A DNA stretch of 64,000 bases from Actinomucor elegans (lineage: Eukaryota > Mucoromycota > Mucoromycetes > Mucorales > Mucoraceae). Both the position numbers and the translations under genes were made by a program. The stretch's first letter is position 1; every line of letters starts with the position of its first letter. The notes beneath the pieces were generated by a model that saw only the letters and a program-made list of their open reading frames with translations, made no database searches and was not told the DNA's origin. The DNA lies in assembly GCA_026027325.1 (NCBI GenBank), contig JAMSLZ010000001.1, positions 3,658,001 to 3,722,000 on the forward strand, read 5' to 3'. Shown here piece after piece: positions 1-12,351 of this stretch.

Positions 1-1
1 T

Positions 2-1312
2 TCAGAACCTATATTGATACCAAAGACAGGTAGCGATTGTAATAGCTCATTTATAAGTGATATGATTACACCAACTTCTGTTGACAGTATTGAGTCAGCT
101 AATCCTAACTGCATTAACAACACGGACTTCAACATAGAAGAAAATAGGCTCTTGTTTAGCAAGTTCAGGATAAACAGCTTTCCGACATCCACCAATGTCC
201 AACAACTCCATCCTATCAAGCATGTTTTGGCCGAAACACCAGCTAACATTGTGTCAAATACTCTTCCACCGATTCATCAAGGTATTCAACCAGTGGAACC
301 ACCCACTCAGTGTACATCTACTAATGGTAATCATGTCATTATTACAATGGAGCCTGAACCTGTTATTTCTCCCCTGCAACAGAACAATCTGCAAATTGAA
401 AAGAAACAAAGACGTGGGCATCAACATAAACAAACAAACAATAGTGAACTACTTCAACAGCAACAACAACAACAGCAGCAGCAACAACAGCAATGTCAAC
501 ATCAGTGTTCCATTCAGCACCAACAGCAATTGCAATATCAACATGAATTTCCTCGTCAATATAATCAATGGGCTCAATTCATAACAAATCGACGCCATGA
601 TCAACTTTTAGCAGGAGATCAACCTCCTCTTCAGCGTTTCATGTCTCTCATTAACTGTCCAGTAAATCATAGCCGAGTACGGCATAACCACAGCCGTCAA
701 ACATTTTCAGCTTTCGACCCTAGTTTATCTATCCAAGAAAATATGGTGTCGTATCAGTGCCCACCACGGCGAATCGGTCATGATCAACTTATAACAAATG
801 CCTCTTTTCATCAAGTCATGTTTCATGACAGAGTTTCTACGCGCCAGCAAAGGCATCAAATGGAAGAGCAAGAATATAATCCCTGCCATAATGGCTCCGC
901 TGGCTCCTCAAACCATAGCGATAATGATGATATATCCATGATATCAACAACTGTTTCAAAAAAGAGTGAATCATTCAGGGCAACAGAAACTGATGAAGTT
1001 GAGGATATGGACGAATACGAAGAAGAAGACGATGACTTCAACACCTGTCTAAATAAAAGAAAATTGGTAATAAGAAGATCAAAAGAAAAGCCTCGCTGGA
1101 CAATTGATATGCGAAAAAAGCTGTTTCGTATCGTTGTAGAGCAAAAGAAGTTGGCAGATATGGCTACGTTTGACTGGACTATCATTGGTCAAAAAGTAGG
1201 TCGGTCTGGTAAAGCTTGTAAGGATCAATGGAGAAGAGCCTTGTTACCTAAGCTTGAACAAAGTTTTGAGCATTATAATCATAATAACCAATATGGTTCC
1301 ATGGATGAATAA
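2..1312 (+). CDS. SANT/Myb-like, polyQ-rich nuclear protein (5' partial)
   Basis: The frame is open to the left edge of the window, so the N-terminus is missing; the first in-window ATG is not assumed to be the start. The visible part is about 436 residues. It is Gln/His/Asn-rich, with a polyQ run near residues 150-163 encoded by CAA/CAG. An acidic patch follows (EYEEEDDD), then a basic stretch. The last 65 residues form a Myb/SANT-like helix-turn-helix: KPRWT, FDWTIIGQKVGRS and KDQWRR carry the spaced tryptophans typical of the family. By family knowledge this suggests a DNA- or chromatin-binding regulator; the target is unknown. No intron is seen in the visible part. The stop is TAA at 1310-1312. 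Confidence 0.7.
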   Translation, partial: SEPILIPKTGSDCNSSFISDMITPTSVDSIESANPNCINNTDFNIEENRLLFSKFRINSFPTSTNVQQLHPIKHVLAETPANIVSNTLPPIHQGIQPVEPPTQCTSTNGNHVIITMEPEPVISPLQQNNLQIEKKQRRGHQHKQTNNSELLQQQQQQQQQQQQQCQHQCSIQHQQQLQYQHEFPRQYNQWAQFITNRRHDQLLAGDQPPLQRFMSLINCPVNHSRVRHNHSRQTFSAFDPSLSIQENMVSYQCPPRRIGHDQLITNASFHQVMFHDRVSTRQQRHQMEEQEYNPCHNGSAGSSNHSDNDDISMISTTVSKKSESFRATETDEVEDMDEYEEEDDDFNTCLNKRKLVIRRSKEKPRWTIDMRKKLFRIVVEQKKLADMATFDWTIIGQKVGRSGKACKDQWRRALLPKLEQSFEHYNHNNQYGSMDE

Positions 1313-1315
1313 AAA

Positions 1316-4278
1316 TTTCGATTTTATGATCTACCTTTGATTATTTCCAAAAGACTTATTATAGGTGAACCACGCTAATAATATTTGGTAGGTTGTTTCA
1401 AACTGCTGTCTCGCTTAAACACATTATCTTTAATACTATAGCTTTGATAGTTTTGTACTTAGAATTAAATCTTTTGTCTTATAATTTGTGAAACTCAACA
1501 TCATCTATTTTCTGTTCATGCCAGTAAGCTAACAAGTCTATACACCTTTGCAGACCCCCTATCAAATTTGATTTAGGACTTTCCATTATATGTTGCGATA
1601 GTTCTATGATATTAGGAGATTAGTTATTTATAACTTAAAAATGTAAATCTAACAATATTAAGCTTTTATATTATAAAATTTGGAATTGAATCCTCTATTA
1701 GATCGAGTGAAAGGAATGGTAGAAAAAATGCATAATACTATATTTTTTTTCTTGTTGTAAGCGTTCAATAAAAGGATGTTATATAGACATAAGATCTCTA
1801 GAAATCTCTAATTCAGCATCTTTTATATGCTTTCTATTCTATTCAATCATTCCCAGCTTTGTTTGGTATTGTTATTGTCATTATTGTTACTGTCTCTATC
1901 TGTTGTTATTGTTATTGTTATCATTGCTATATCATAATAATAGATAGAAAACACTAGGATAATTAGTATTATCATTACACAATGTATGATTAACTTGCCT
2001 ATACAATATCATTCTACAATATTCATAGATATCATTCATATGTTCATTGGGATGCCTATAGATATACCATATCGATCATTTTCACGATTATTTAAATGCC
2101 ATTACTATTATACTCATATAGGCAATGGTCTATTCTTACCACAGTACTGTCAGACCATTAAGGGTTTATAGGTGATATTTGTATGCAAGTGGCTCTTCTA
2201 ATCTTATGTAAAAGTAAAATTTAACACATAGAGTCACCGATAAGTGAATGAAAAGGTGTTTATTTGATATATGCAAACAATTATTACAAAACATCTGCTA
2301 TTCAATATTTAATCACAGTAATAGTAGTAATATAATATTTAAGCCTGACAGTTTTGAATTAATGCTGTGGGCATCTTCACTGCTAAATATACTTGGTGGG
2401 TTTATCATCCAATTCGTAAAAACCGGAATAAGTTTAAAAAGAATTACGAGCCAACAACTAATAAATTTACTTTAAGGAAACACCTACTTTGATTTTTCTG
2501 ACAGTACTATTAAAATGAATGATCCAAGTCTTCTGCAGTATTTGGATAGTTGAAGCATCGATTTCCAGGGGCCATTCAGCTATTTTTGCCTGAAATTTGG
2601 TGATGAACCCATAAAGCATTGGCAATGTTTTGATTTTGATGAATTGGTGTAACTATATAAGGCGAAATTTGATACACCAACTGATATTTTGCTTGTTTCA
2701 TTTACCTTCTTCTCCAAGCAATAAAACCATAATAAGATTCACTTGAGGCTCAGCAAGTACACCATTGTTGCAAACAGTTGATTCAAAACACGAAAACACG
2801 GAATCCGATCGTTTACTAACATATCAGCCCTAGAGCCATTATCATGCCAACACGCAATAATGCATTTTTTTTAAAAATCCGACCGTTCATAGCGTGTACG
2901 CACTATGCAGTGCTAACTTCTGCTTCATCCTTTCTCCAAATATACAATGGAGTATTGATAAGGATTTTAGAGGTAAACAATAGTAGCATTTATATAAAAA
3001 ACTATGGGAAAATAATTAGTCGCTTTTACATGATTCTGCAAAGTTCTTCGTACTCTTTTGTTAAACATTGTATATTCATATTGTTCAGAAAGAAATAAAG
3101 GAATCTACCAAGCCAGAATGAGTATATTTTCAACGGGCTTTTATTAGCATATACACGGGTTACCATAAATAGCGTATACTTTTGCTTATCTTGGTGAGCC
3201 GCTAAATGACTTAGTGCAAACAAATGCTAATACATATTATATTAATAAATGAATAGAATCTCTTGACGCATTGAATCCATTGACCCCATCCAAAGCCAAT
3301 GCCTTTTACTATTATTTTTAACCTATTGGGCTGATATTAAGCTAGTCCAATTTAGCTGATGACTCACTGTGTCATTTGGTTGATTAATTCCTCCTCGTGT
3401 ACACACACAAAAGCAAGGCGTGCGGATCAATCAACAATGTCAACCTCTTGAGGTGTTTTATATAGGTTTTATGATGATCTCTATGCCTACTCCTATTGCT
3501 TGCAATGTTCTTTGTTTTGTCAGTTACAAAATTTGCGACTGTGGAGCAGCCCTAGGTTTAAATCCGTACCATGTTTCGCTTGCTTAATCTGACATAAACA
3601 ACCACCCGCCTGTCCACAATGTAATTTTAATGCTGTTCATAAAACCACCACACAAACACTTGATGATTTTGCATACTCAATTTTATGCGTTTCATATTCA
3701 CCAATTGCTTCAGGTCGATTAAAGATGACATTATCACTATTGCTTCCTTCAAATCACGGTACGTGTAAACAAAAATCTTTTTCCCATTCGCACACGTTTT
3801 ATACACAGCATAATGGCTGTTACAAAGTTCCTCAACTTGGGCCAAAATACCTACATGAATACCTACAAACGATCAAAGCATTTCAATACGAGCTTACTAC
3901 AGAGTATGTGATTTTAAGAAAAGAGAAATAGAGTCTAGTAGTTCTAAGATGCTGTTCCACAAATCCTTTCGACGTAGATATTGTAACATTGCTTTTCATT
4001 ATTCCTCCAGTAGTGTTCTGTACCGGAATATTGACTTGCTATTCAATAACAGTTATAATAACGTATATTTAATATATTACTTCTTTGATGCTGTTTCTTC
4101 AAAAGGAAAAAGGTAACTTAACGCTAGATCATTTCTACCCTACTAAGCTTTGGATAAAATGCACTTTTTGTACCCAAAAATATCCTGAATGAGTTATTAA
4201 AGCTGCATTTATTTATAAACGTAAAAATATATTATAAGTAAAGCGAATCGCTGCGAGATATATATGATAACCATGCTA
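1316..4278. other. Gene-poor 3 kb stretch
   Basis: No convincing gene is seen between the Myb-like protein and HMG-CoA reductase. Short ORFs lack recognisable domains. One on the minus strand (about 3627-3845, CNSHYAVYKTCANGKKIF) has protein-like composition but no ATG in frame and stops on both sides, so it may be a decayed ORF. The region near 1860-1930 is rich in TTATTG/TTGTTA triplet-like runs. Confidence 0.5.
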
Positions 4279-7200
4279 CTAATTTATAGTGCTCGGCCTT
4301 GAAAATATTCTAGGCGATGTACTTCGAGTCAATGGTACTTTGCTTGACTGTTGGCATGGCAATATCGTCGTACTTGTTGCACTTCGATTGTGTTCCATAT
4401 GAGCTTTGACTAGATGTCCAGCAGCAAGTGCAGCGCAAAGAGACAATTCGCCAGCCATGACAGCAGCACAAATAATTCTCGCTAATCGCTGAGCATTTTT
4501 ACCAGGACTTGTAGGATGAGGTCCTCGTACACCAAGCATGTCCAGCACAGCTTGTTGGGGAGCCAAGATCGTCCCTCCTCCTACTGTTCCCACTTCAATA
4601 CTCGGCATACTGCAGGAAATATGTAAGGCACCACCGGTAGTTTTCTTCATCAGCGTAATACAATTCGAGCTTTCGACGTTTTGAGCTGGATCTTGACCTG
4701 CTGCAATATACATGGCTGTCAAGATATTAGCAGCATGTGCATTAAATCCTCCTACTGAGCCTGCCATTGCAGACCCAATCAGGTTTTTGGAGATATTGAG
4801 TTCAATTAGAGCATCCACTGTCGTTTTCAGTACATGCTCGACTACATGAGCAGGTATCACCGCCTCTGTCACTACCGACTTTCCCCTTCCTTCTATCCAA
4901 TTGATAGCTGCTGGTTTCTTGTCTGTACAATAGTTTCCGGATAAAGATACAATTTGCATAGTAGGGAAATGATATCCTATGACGACCAATGCCTTTTCAC
5001 AACCTTTGGAAATCATATTCATACCCATAGCATCACCTGTTGTTGTTGAGAATCTTAAATACAGTAGCCTACCAGCCATTGCCACCTGTATCTTCCTGAC
5101 GCGTGCAAACCTTGATGTTGAGTTGAACGCTTTTTCAACAATCTCAAATCCTTCGTTCTCAATCCATCGCTTACAATGAGCAGCGTCTTTGATATTAGGA
5201 AACTCGACACAGGGTCCTCGCGTCATACCGTCAGCTATAAGCACGGTGGTTGCACCTCCTCCTGCATTGATCGCTTTGCATCCGCGTGCTACCGATGCTA
5301 CCAGGCATCCTTCGGTGGTAGCCATGGGAATATGTGTCTTTTGTTGGTCAATTAACATAGGACCGGCAACGCCAACTGGAATAGGTATGTAGCCAATGAC
5401 ATTTTCGCAACAAGCGCCGAGAACCTGTGCATAATCATAACCTGATACAGGCAGAAGACTTGTTTCGAGTGTTTGAGTGACTGAAGCGCGTGAAATAACG
5501 GTTTTACGGATATGTACTGCGCGTTCAAAATCACCTAGGACTTTTTCTAGTGCATACGATGCAATATATGCTTGCTGAACTAAATTAATGACCTCTTCGT
5601 CGGCTAAACAATTCGGTCCCAGCTCTGGATCCTTGAGAATCTGTATACATTCTTCTGTCGTTCTCATTATACCTGATTGTCGAGCTTTAAGATGATTTGA
5701 ATGGAGGCGATGATGACGGTTAGATGTAACGCTGCTATTTGAGACATTTATTTTATGACTTGATGGTACAGGTGCAGATTTTAGCTGTCGCTGAGATGAT
5801 ACAGTCGTCGTCTCCGATTGTTCTTGTTTGGGATGCTTAGCAATCTCAAACAAGTACGTGTTTAACAAGATAGATACCATCAGAATAGCAACTACCCATT
5901 TACTGATTACAGGATCTTGCGCATAGATGGCATATATATTATATATTTCCTGTAGTAAATGTGTCACCATCGGCGGGCTATAGCGCACTGGCAGTTGAGT
6001 TAATAGTTGAAACGTGAGCGGAGGAGATACTTTAAGTAAAAGCGCAGTTGCATGCCCGTTTAATGATGCACGATGGTGCGATAGAATGGAGTTAAGAATA
6101 GGTTCCATAGTGGGACTTGCAAAAGAACTGTTTTTAGATGATGAAATTGAAAGAGCGGAGCAAAATTCAAATACGTGCATTGTAAGAAATCCAATGATCT
6201 ATTTTACAGTTAGTTCAAATTATTTGATCAAGGAAGCACATTACCAACAGAAGTTTAGTTTTGAGGACTGCAGGCTTATCAGATGCAGTGCTGAGAGAAG
6301 CATTTGGAATTATTTCTGATATCACTGTTTTTGCAGAACTCTTTATCTTGCGCAACTATCATAACAATTAGTGTTTGATTGTTTATGTTTGTGTGCACTT
6401 TACCTCGAGTTTCAACGATAAAACCGAAATATACCACGTAAACATGAACATGATATCAAAAGCAATCAAGAAAGCACTCATTAAGCAAAACTCACGTAAT
6501 CCAGGCAGAGTAGATTTGGCGCCCAATAGAAACACGGTAATTTCCAATATACCATCACGTAAAAGTGTAGGAGCAATTGATGCTACAGAGCGATATATGA
6601 TACGGTACACATCTTGGTTATTCTGATTGCGTTCCTGTTCTTCAAAAATCCTCTTTGTAAGTTTGTATGGCCTTTCAAACCCAATAGTCACTACCAAGAA
6701 TGGTGTTGCTTCACTTGAAGAGTAGAAAGTTAGTAAGTCATGATGCTTCAATATCAATACTCTACCTTAACAGCACAGGGCTTACAGGAGCGCCCAGCTT
6801 ATATACTGTAGCCAATGAAAACATGAAGGAAAAGAATCCAGACATACAAATAGTGGTAGCTAATAATATGGATTAATGTTTGTTTTCATGGTACATGAAG
6901 CATTTCTCACCTAGCGTATACTTTGACCCCAACTTGCGCATTCGGATATACAATGATAAGAAAGTAAAGGTCATTAGGATATAACCGATACTAACAACTA
7001 TAATATCAATTCTAGATGCGCTCTATCATTAGCGGTTAGTATCGGCGAGCCTAATAACAAAGATATTACATGCTTTACATTCAACCTAGCATCTGTATCT
7101 CTAGAAATACTTTGAATGATTCTCATGATCCAAAGGATTGTGCTTATACTTTCAGAATGATGAGGTGCTGTCTTCATAGGAACCAACTTGTTCAAAGAAG

Positions 7201-7774
7201 TCGCCATAACTTTTTGTTCCCATAATCGAGCGTCTTGAAAATGATGATTCAAATCAAGTATGTATGCTAGTGAAATTGAGTTATCTTTTTCTTTTCGTTT
7301 GTAGACTATACAGTCGCTCGTATTATTTGGCTTGTAACACAACCGGTCGCGAAATGTCCAGCCTTCATCGGTGAAATGCAACTTGGATTCAATATAGTCT
7401 TGAAACTCAATAATATTGTCCAAGCCATCCTGAGTTAATCTAGTGGACTGAGGTGCTATAGATACCTGCTTTAATTCTAGACGCGAAAAAGGGTAATCCT
7501 TGATGCTTTGCTTCTGCAAAGGAGACAATGCGGTATCATATGGCGAGGCGTATAAAACTGTAGACAGCGACGAAGTTTGGTAGATGCTAGCGCTAGCAAG
7601 AATATCTGAGGATTTGGCCAGATTAAATAGATACACATAAGTAACAGAACCCATAATGAGACTGGCTACCATCATTTCAATAGGATTCCTAGCCGACATT
7701 CGCGTTGTTTTCAGCACTAGCTTGTGCAGAAAAGCACTTAAGCTTTTTAAAGAAAAGTTCACCAGTTCTAGCAT
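4279..7774 (-). CDS. HMGR: 3-hydroxy-3-methylglutaryl-CoA reductase
   Basis: Reduces HMG-CoA to mevalonate with NADPH, the committed step of sterol and isoprenoid synthesis, in the ER membrane. Six exons: 7774-7070, 7022-6911, 6859-6766, 6713-6404, 6355-6245, 6198-4279; introns of about 46-51 nt, the first with a CTAAC branch site; 1083 residues. Membrane part: a first helix near residues 33-53, a lumenal loop, then a sterol-sensing domain ([34 protein letters not shown]) and a further helix ([12 protein letters not shown]). The catalytic domain is intact: TTEGCLVAS (Glu about 740), DKKPAAINW (Lys), GQDPAQN (Asp) and [12 protein letters not shown], with the catalytic His and the Ser equivalent to the AMPK site of animal enzymes. 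Length fits fungal enzymes. Regulation by sterol-dependent turnover is inferred from the sterol-sensing domain. Confidence 0.97.
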
Positions 7775-9972
7775 GATAGGTAAACAAGTAGAAAGGTAAT
7801 AAAAAAAAAGTCGCGTTCTTTTTTACTTAAAATAATAAACGGATGATGTAGTGAATCAAGTTGTCACAAAATCATGCAAAACCACTGGCTGTGCAGTGGT
7901 TGAGGACCAAATACAGCTGAGTATCATTGGCGTGCCTGGATTGTTTTCAAAGTCAAGATATAGCGTGTGTGTGTGCATATAGAAGGGTAGAAATAAAGCA
8001 AATACTATTTGTCATTAATCTTGACGAATGTCATATATTCATTGTAATGTACGCAGCTAATAGGTACGGCTGTACATTCTGAATGTGATCGCTTGTTAGG
8101 AATGGAATTTAATGGAAATCGGTCGACAAATCTACTGATAGTGGTCTCTTAGTTATATAGATACATGAAATGCGCACAATTAAGTTTAAAATTATTTGTG
8201 GGTGAACTTAATTAACAGTTTTATAGCTAAACATAGGTCATATTAGATGCAGCTGTTCATTTTTAACATTTAATGGACAACACCTGTGGGATTCGGCCAA
8301 GAAATGTAGAAAACAAATAATTTCCATAAAAATCGAATATTGCATTTTAAATATATGTTCAATTGATAGCTTAAGCTTGATATATTTCAAAGTATATATG
8401 CAAATGTAATTTTTAAAGACCATGCCCAAAAATACTCGAGTTATGGCTATAGTTCTTACTGATAGCAATTTACTCTTCTTTTATCAAATCGAGCTCCGTC
8501 AATTGAAAGAAATAAAGGATCATTTTGCATCCCTCGGTGCACAGCTTAATTTTATTCGAACTTTATTAAACATATTTTTAGTCTATCGGTAAGCGCTTGT
8601 CAATACAAAGCACCTCAAAACTCTTACCAAATTCTTTATCCTTTGTTCAGAGGTAGTAGACAGTACGGCATTTTTTCATTTACTTCAGCCAGTAGAGATC
8701 AAGCAAGTAAAACAGTGGCATATTCTGGATTGCGCTTTTTCATGATGTCAAAGAAGCGTTATATTATGATTTAAAAACTTTTTTTTTGTGCAGTTCAACG
8801 CATACATTGATATTTACGTTATGTTGCGTAATACTTCATAGGGCGAAAATTAGCAAAATTAAATGGAAGACAGCAAGTGGAATAGGCACGATCTATCCAC
8901 CAGAAGGTTAAACATTGCATAACAGAGCTTTTATCTATCCTTTTTGGTAATATACCTTTTTTTTGTCACTGTTAATGATCTTTTATCGTGTTTCGTTCAT
9001 TTACAGCATTTCTCAAAATGCTTAGCAAAGCACAATAAACGAAACATAACACGCAATGATCTATCATTTGCAATTAATTAAGTTCAAGTATGTTACATAG
9101 TTAAATAATGGTTTTAATAGTCTCAGTTCATTCGTAGATTTTCTATGAATTATCGGACGTGGCATTGTGCTAACACTGGTCGAAAGAGATACCGAGTTCG
9201 CACGAAACGCTTCAATTTGCAGCAGATATGTAAACTGTATTATAATCATGGTAGAATGGCCCAACCATGCTTCCAATATAAGCAGCATTTCATTTTAAGC
9301 GTGTAGCAGTCATCAAATACGACAAGAGACTAAAACTGGCCGATGTTGGATTCTCTTAAACCTAAATGTTCAAATTATTACTTTTTTGTAATGCTCAAAC
9401 ACGGCATTCTGAAGGATCATAATTTGTACATAATATTTTAAACTATATGTCACCAATGAAGTTTCAAGGAAAATTGTAATAGCTATGACATGATATGCTA
9501 ACTAATAACGCTTCTTTTTGATTGCATAAATAGTACTGAAAAGACGCTACTTATATTACGAGTTTGATAATGTCCGCAAACACTCATATGCATATGTTGT
9601 ACACTTTTATAGAGCTCTTGGCCAATTAGTATAAAATGAAGCAATGAAAGATCGCTGCGCATTGTGAAGTTCTATAACAACCACCTAGTTTTTCATCAAC
9701 TTCTTGATTTGGCCTATATAGTAAAGTATACTATATGACGGCATTGTCTTATTGAAAAAACTGTTCGTTAATTCATTTTGATCTTTCTGGTCCTTGTATG
9801 ATCAAAAACACTAACTTATTTCATGTATTATCCAATTTGAAGCACAATAGTATCCCAGTGAGGTCACATGTTTCAGCTGCCAATTAACTGATATAAAATA
9901 ACCTTTCATCCCTTTTCTTGATTTTTCTCTCTCTCTTTCTTACTTTATAATATATATTTATCTTCCCATACA
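7775..9972. other. Intergenic region between HMGR and Atg8-like gene
   Basis: About 2.2 kb with no supported gene. It should hold the divergent promoters of HMGR (-) and the Atg8-like gene (+). A CT-rich tract and a TATA-like AT run lie at about 9919-9960, just ahead of the Atg8-like start. A weak match to the dispersed repeat (CATTCTGAATGTG, then ATCGGTCGACAAAT) lies at about 8074-8134. Confidence 0.4.
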
Positions 9973-10553
9973 ATGAAGAAATCCAACGATTTATCAAAGT
10001 CATTTAAAGAACTTCATACATTTGGTAACAGTCATAATAAGTATACCCCGAACCTATCAGTTATTCATATCGTATCATAGATAAAAGGAAAAGAGAATCA
10101 GAGAGAGTCAAAGAAAAGTATCCTAATCGAGTGCCTGTTATTTGCGAAAGAGCAGGAAAGAGCAATGTGCCATTAATTGATAAAAAAAAGTACCTTGTGC
10201 CTCAGGATTTATCTATTGGTCAGTTCATGTATGTTGTTCGAAAACGAATAAAAATTAGCCCTGAAAAGGCTGTATTTATCTTTGTCGATGGTATTCTACC
10301 ACCAGTCTCAGGTAATCAACCGAGTCAAATATAAATAATAGCCTGCTGATCATCGCCGTAGATCAACTGTCGAAAGTATATGAAGAACATAAGGATGAAG
10401 ACGGTTTCTTATACTTTACGTATGTATCTATTTAACTGATAAATTGCTTGGTTTGCCTATTGAACCCATTTTTTTATTAGATATTCGGGCGAAAATACCT
10501 TTGGGAAGCTCGTAAAACAAAATTCATGCCAATTAAAAACAAGGTCACACTAG
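9973..10553 (+). CDS. Atg8/GABARAP-family ubiquitin-like autophagy protein
   Basis: Ubiquitin-like modifier that is conjugated to phosphatidylethanolamine on autophagosomal membranes. Four exons: 9973-10024, 10081-10311, 10362-10419, 10481-10553; 137 residues. Family signatures: [74 protein letters not shown]. The glycine at residue 122 (NTFG) is the expected Atg4-cleavage/lipidation residue. It is followed by a 15-residue tail ([15 protein letters not shown]), much longer than the one or few residues of most fungal Atg8 proteins. The N-terminus is also several residues longer. It is a real family member but divergent, possibly a paralogue beside a canonical copy elsewhere in the genome (inference). 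Confidence 0.9.
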
Positions 10554-10556
10554 CGC

Positions 10557-10559
10557 ATA

Positions 10560-10599
<40 letters not shown>

Positions 10600-10606
10600 T
10601 TTTTTT
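10557..10606. repeat. (AT)n dinucleotide run followed by T25
   Basis: A perfect AT run (about 10557-10582) runs directly into about 25 T. It fills the 91-base gap between the Atg8-like stop and the SNAPC3 start, so it must lie in the terminator/promoter space shared by the two tandem genes. Length is likely unstable. Confidence 0.9.
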
Positions 10607-10644
10607 ATTGCCCAAAGCTTTATCGTACTTTATATGCTTCAATT

Positions 10645-12274
10645 ATGGAAATAAAACCTACCGATCTAAAAGCTAAATTCAATCAAGTTTTTGAAAAACA
10701 TAGAGAACTCGAAGAAAGTGAGGAATTTCAGAGTAAAAAGAGAAAGCACCAAGATCTCAAGTAATTGAAACACGTTCATTTGATAAATCTCGGGAAACTC
10801 AACCTGATTTTACTTGTAGCTTGGAATCTAAGCACAACACCAACACTTTGTCCGAGATCTTTCAAGATCCAGACCTACTCGCACGTATATCGGAAGATGC
10901 ACACATGATAATGAGGGAGACTGCTGTCAGAGCTTCGCGCGTTCGACATGAGCATGATATTATCACCCAAAAAAAGCCGCAAGCTAAAGATGTTATCACT
11001 AGGCGCCTAGTGGGTGATGAAATAGTTGATATTTATGATACCTTGGAAACAGTGATTGACGGAGATAACGAGTACTTGAATCCAATTGCACCTAAGCGAA
11101 GAAAGTACTTAGCAGAAGAATCTGGGGATATAACACCAGCATCATCAGCATCATCATCACCACAGGAAACTGCACCAGAAATGAACTTATCTGTGCCCAT
11201 GGAACCACTTTCTATTACAAATAATGGCATCAGCCTTGCTTTACCGATAATACAAAAACCAGCAGAGCCCGTACATACCAATGAACAGAAAGAAAAAAGT
11301 GAATTGGAGCAATTACTTGAAGAAACATCAATAGCAATTAAACAAAGCCCTTTGAAAACAGTTGGATCAAAGCATTTATATACGTTACTACCGAGACAAT
11401 GCGAGATTAACGCTTATAGATATGTAAAAGAAGATGTAAAGTATCAAATCATTCATAAATCAGAAACGATGACTTACTCTCTTTATAGTATACCCCAGTA
11501 GAGAATCAAATCAAGCAGATAAACGCTGATATAAAAGAAACTCTTATTACCATAACTATATTTAATCCGCAGAACTCAAACCTCAAATTTCAAGAAATCG
11601 AAATACTGGGCTCGCAGTCGTTCACTGACCTGCGAGATACCATGTATTGTACATCTGATTTTCTACGCAATGGAAACAAAAGGGATCAAGCAGCTGATGG
11701 AGAAGTAATCAATACGCCGCAAAAAAAACTTTCACCTAGCATGATCTACATGGACCATGTGTTTTATATCGATACCCGTGATGCTTCTAGCACTTCTTAT
11801 GACAGCTTGATTCATACCTGGATGACCAAAAAGCGCGTCAACACGGATGTCTTTCGATTCGAAAAGAAGGATATGCAAACAGCCGTTTTACAAGATATCT
11901 CGTTAAAATTTCATCAACCCGTTGCCTTTATTCATCAAAACGACTGCGAACATATGATGGTTATACAGGATATAAAGCTGGTATCCGAGAGCGAATACAA
12001 ATCCAAGACTGAGTTTCCCAGAACCACGCACAATCTTCGATATGATCGGTACAAATGTTCCATGTGTACCGTTTTCCCTGCTACCAAGATCACCTATGAG
12101 GATATCATTAGTGGATTCTCACCATGTTACTTTTGTGATATCTGTTTCGAATCGTTTCATGTAGGCGATACAAATGTGAGTACGGTTGAATATGCTGGTG
12201 TGCCTGGGGGAGAGATCAAAGCGAGACAGAATAAAAAGGGTCACAAAAAGAGTCACAGTAAGGCGTGCTTTTAA
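10645..12274 (+). CDS. SNAPC3/SNAP50-like snRNA-activating complex subunit
   Basis: Homologue of subunit 3 of the SNAPc/PTF complex, which binds the proximal sequence element of snRNA promoters for Pol II and Pol III. Exons 10645-10717, 10762-11435, 11489-12274; 510 residues. The N-terminal half is low-complexity with acidic patches. The C-terminal half carries the SNAP50 signatures in order: FTDLRDTMYC, HVFYIDTRD, HQNDCEHMMVIQDIKL, KCSMCTVFPATKITYED and PCYFCDICFESFH, whose CxxC pairs form the conserved zinc site. The first intron is only 44 nt and is needed to keep the frame. The ATG at 10645 is chosen because it is the only one that joins. The upstream neighbour ends 91 bp away. Confidence 0.88.
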
Positions 12275-12351
12275 GCCAAAGTATTCTTGATCAGTTTCTG
12301 CATTATCATCATTCCCTCTTTTTTTTTAACTCGAAATAAAACAAAGCAAAT

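Noticed and set aside
2248..2475. 75-codon frame with hydrophobic end
   Set aside because: No recognisable domain, poor codon use, no plausible neighbouring exons.
4979..5534. Open frames opposite and overlapping HMG-CoA reductase
   Set aside because: They are shadows of the highly conserved catalytic domain, whose frame is certain.
10645..10830. Apparent frameshift at the start of the SNAPC3 gene
   Set aside because: The ATG frame hits a stop at 10762, but a 44-nt intron (GTGAGG at 10718 to CTCAAG at 10761) joins it in phase to the downstream frame, so no frameshift is needed.
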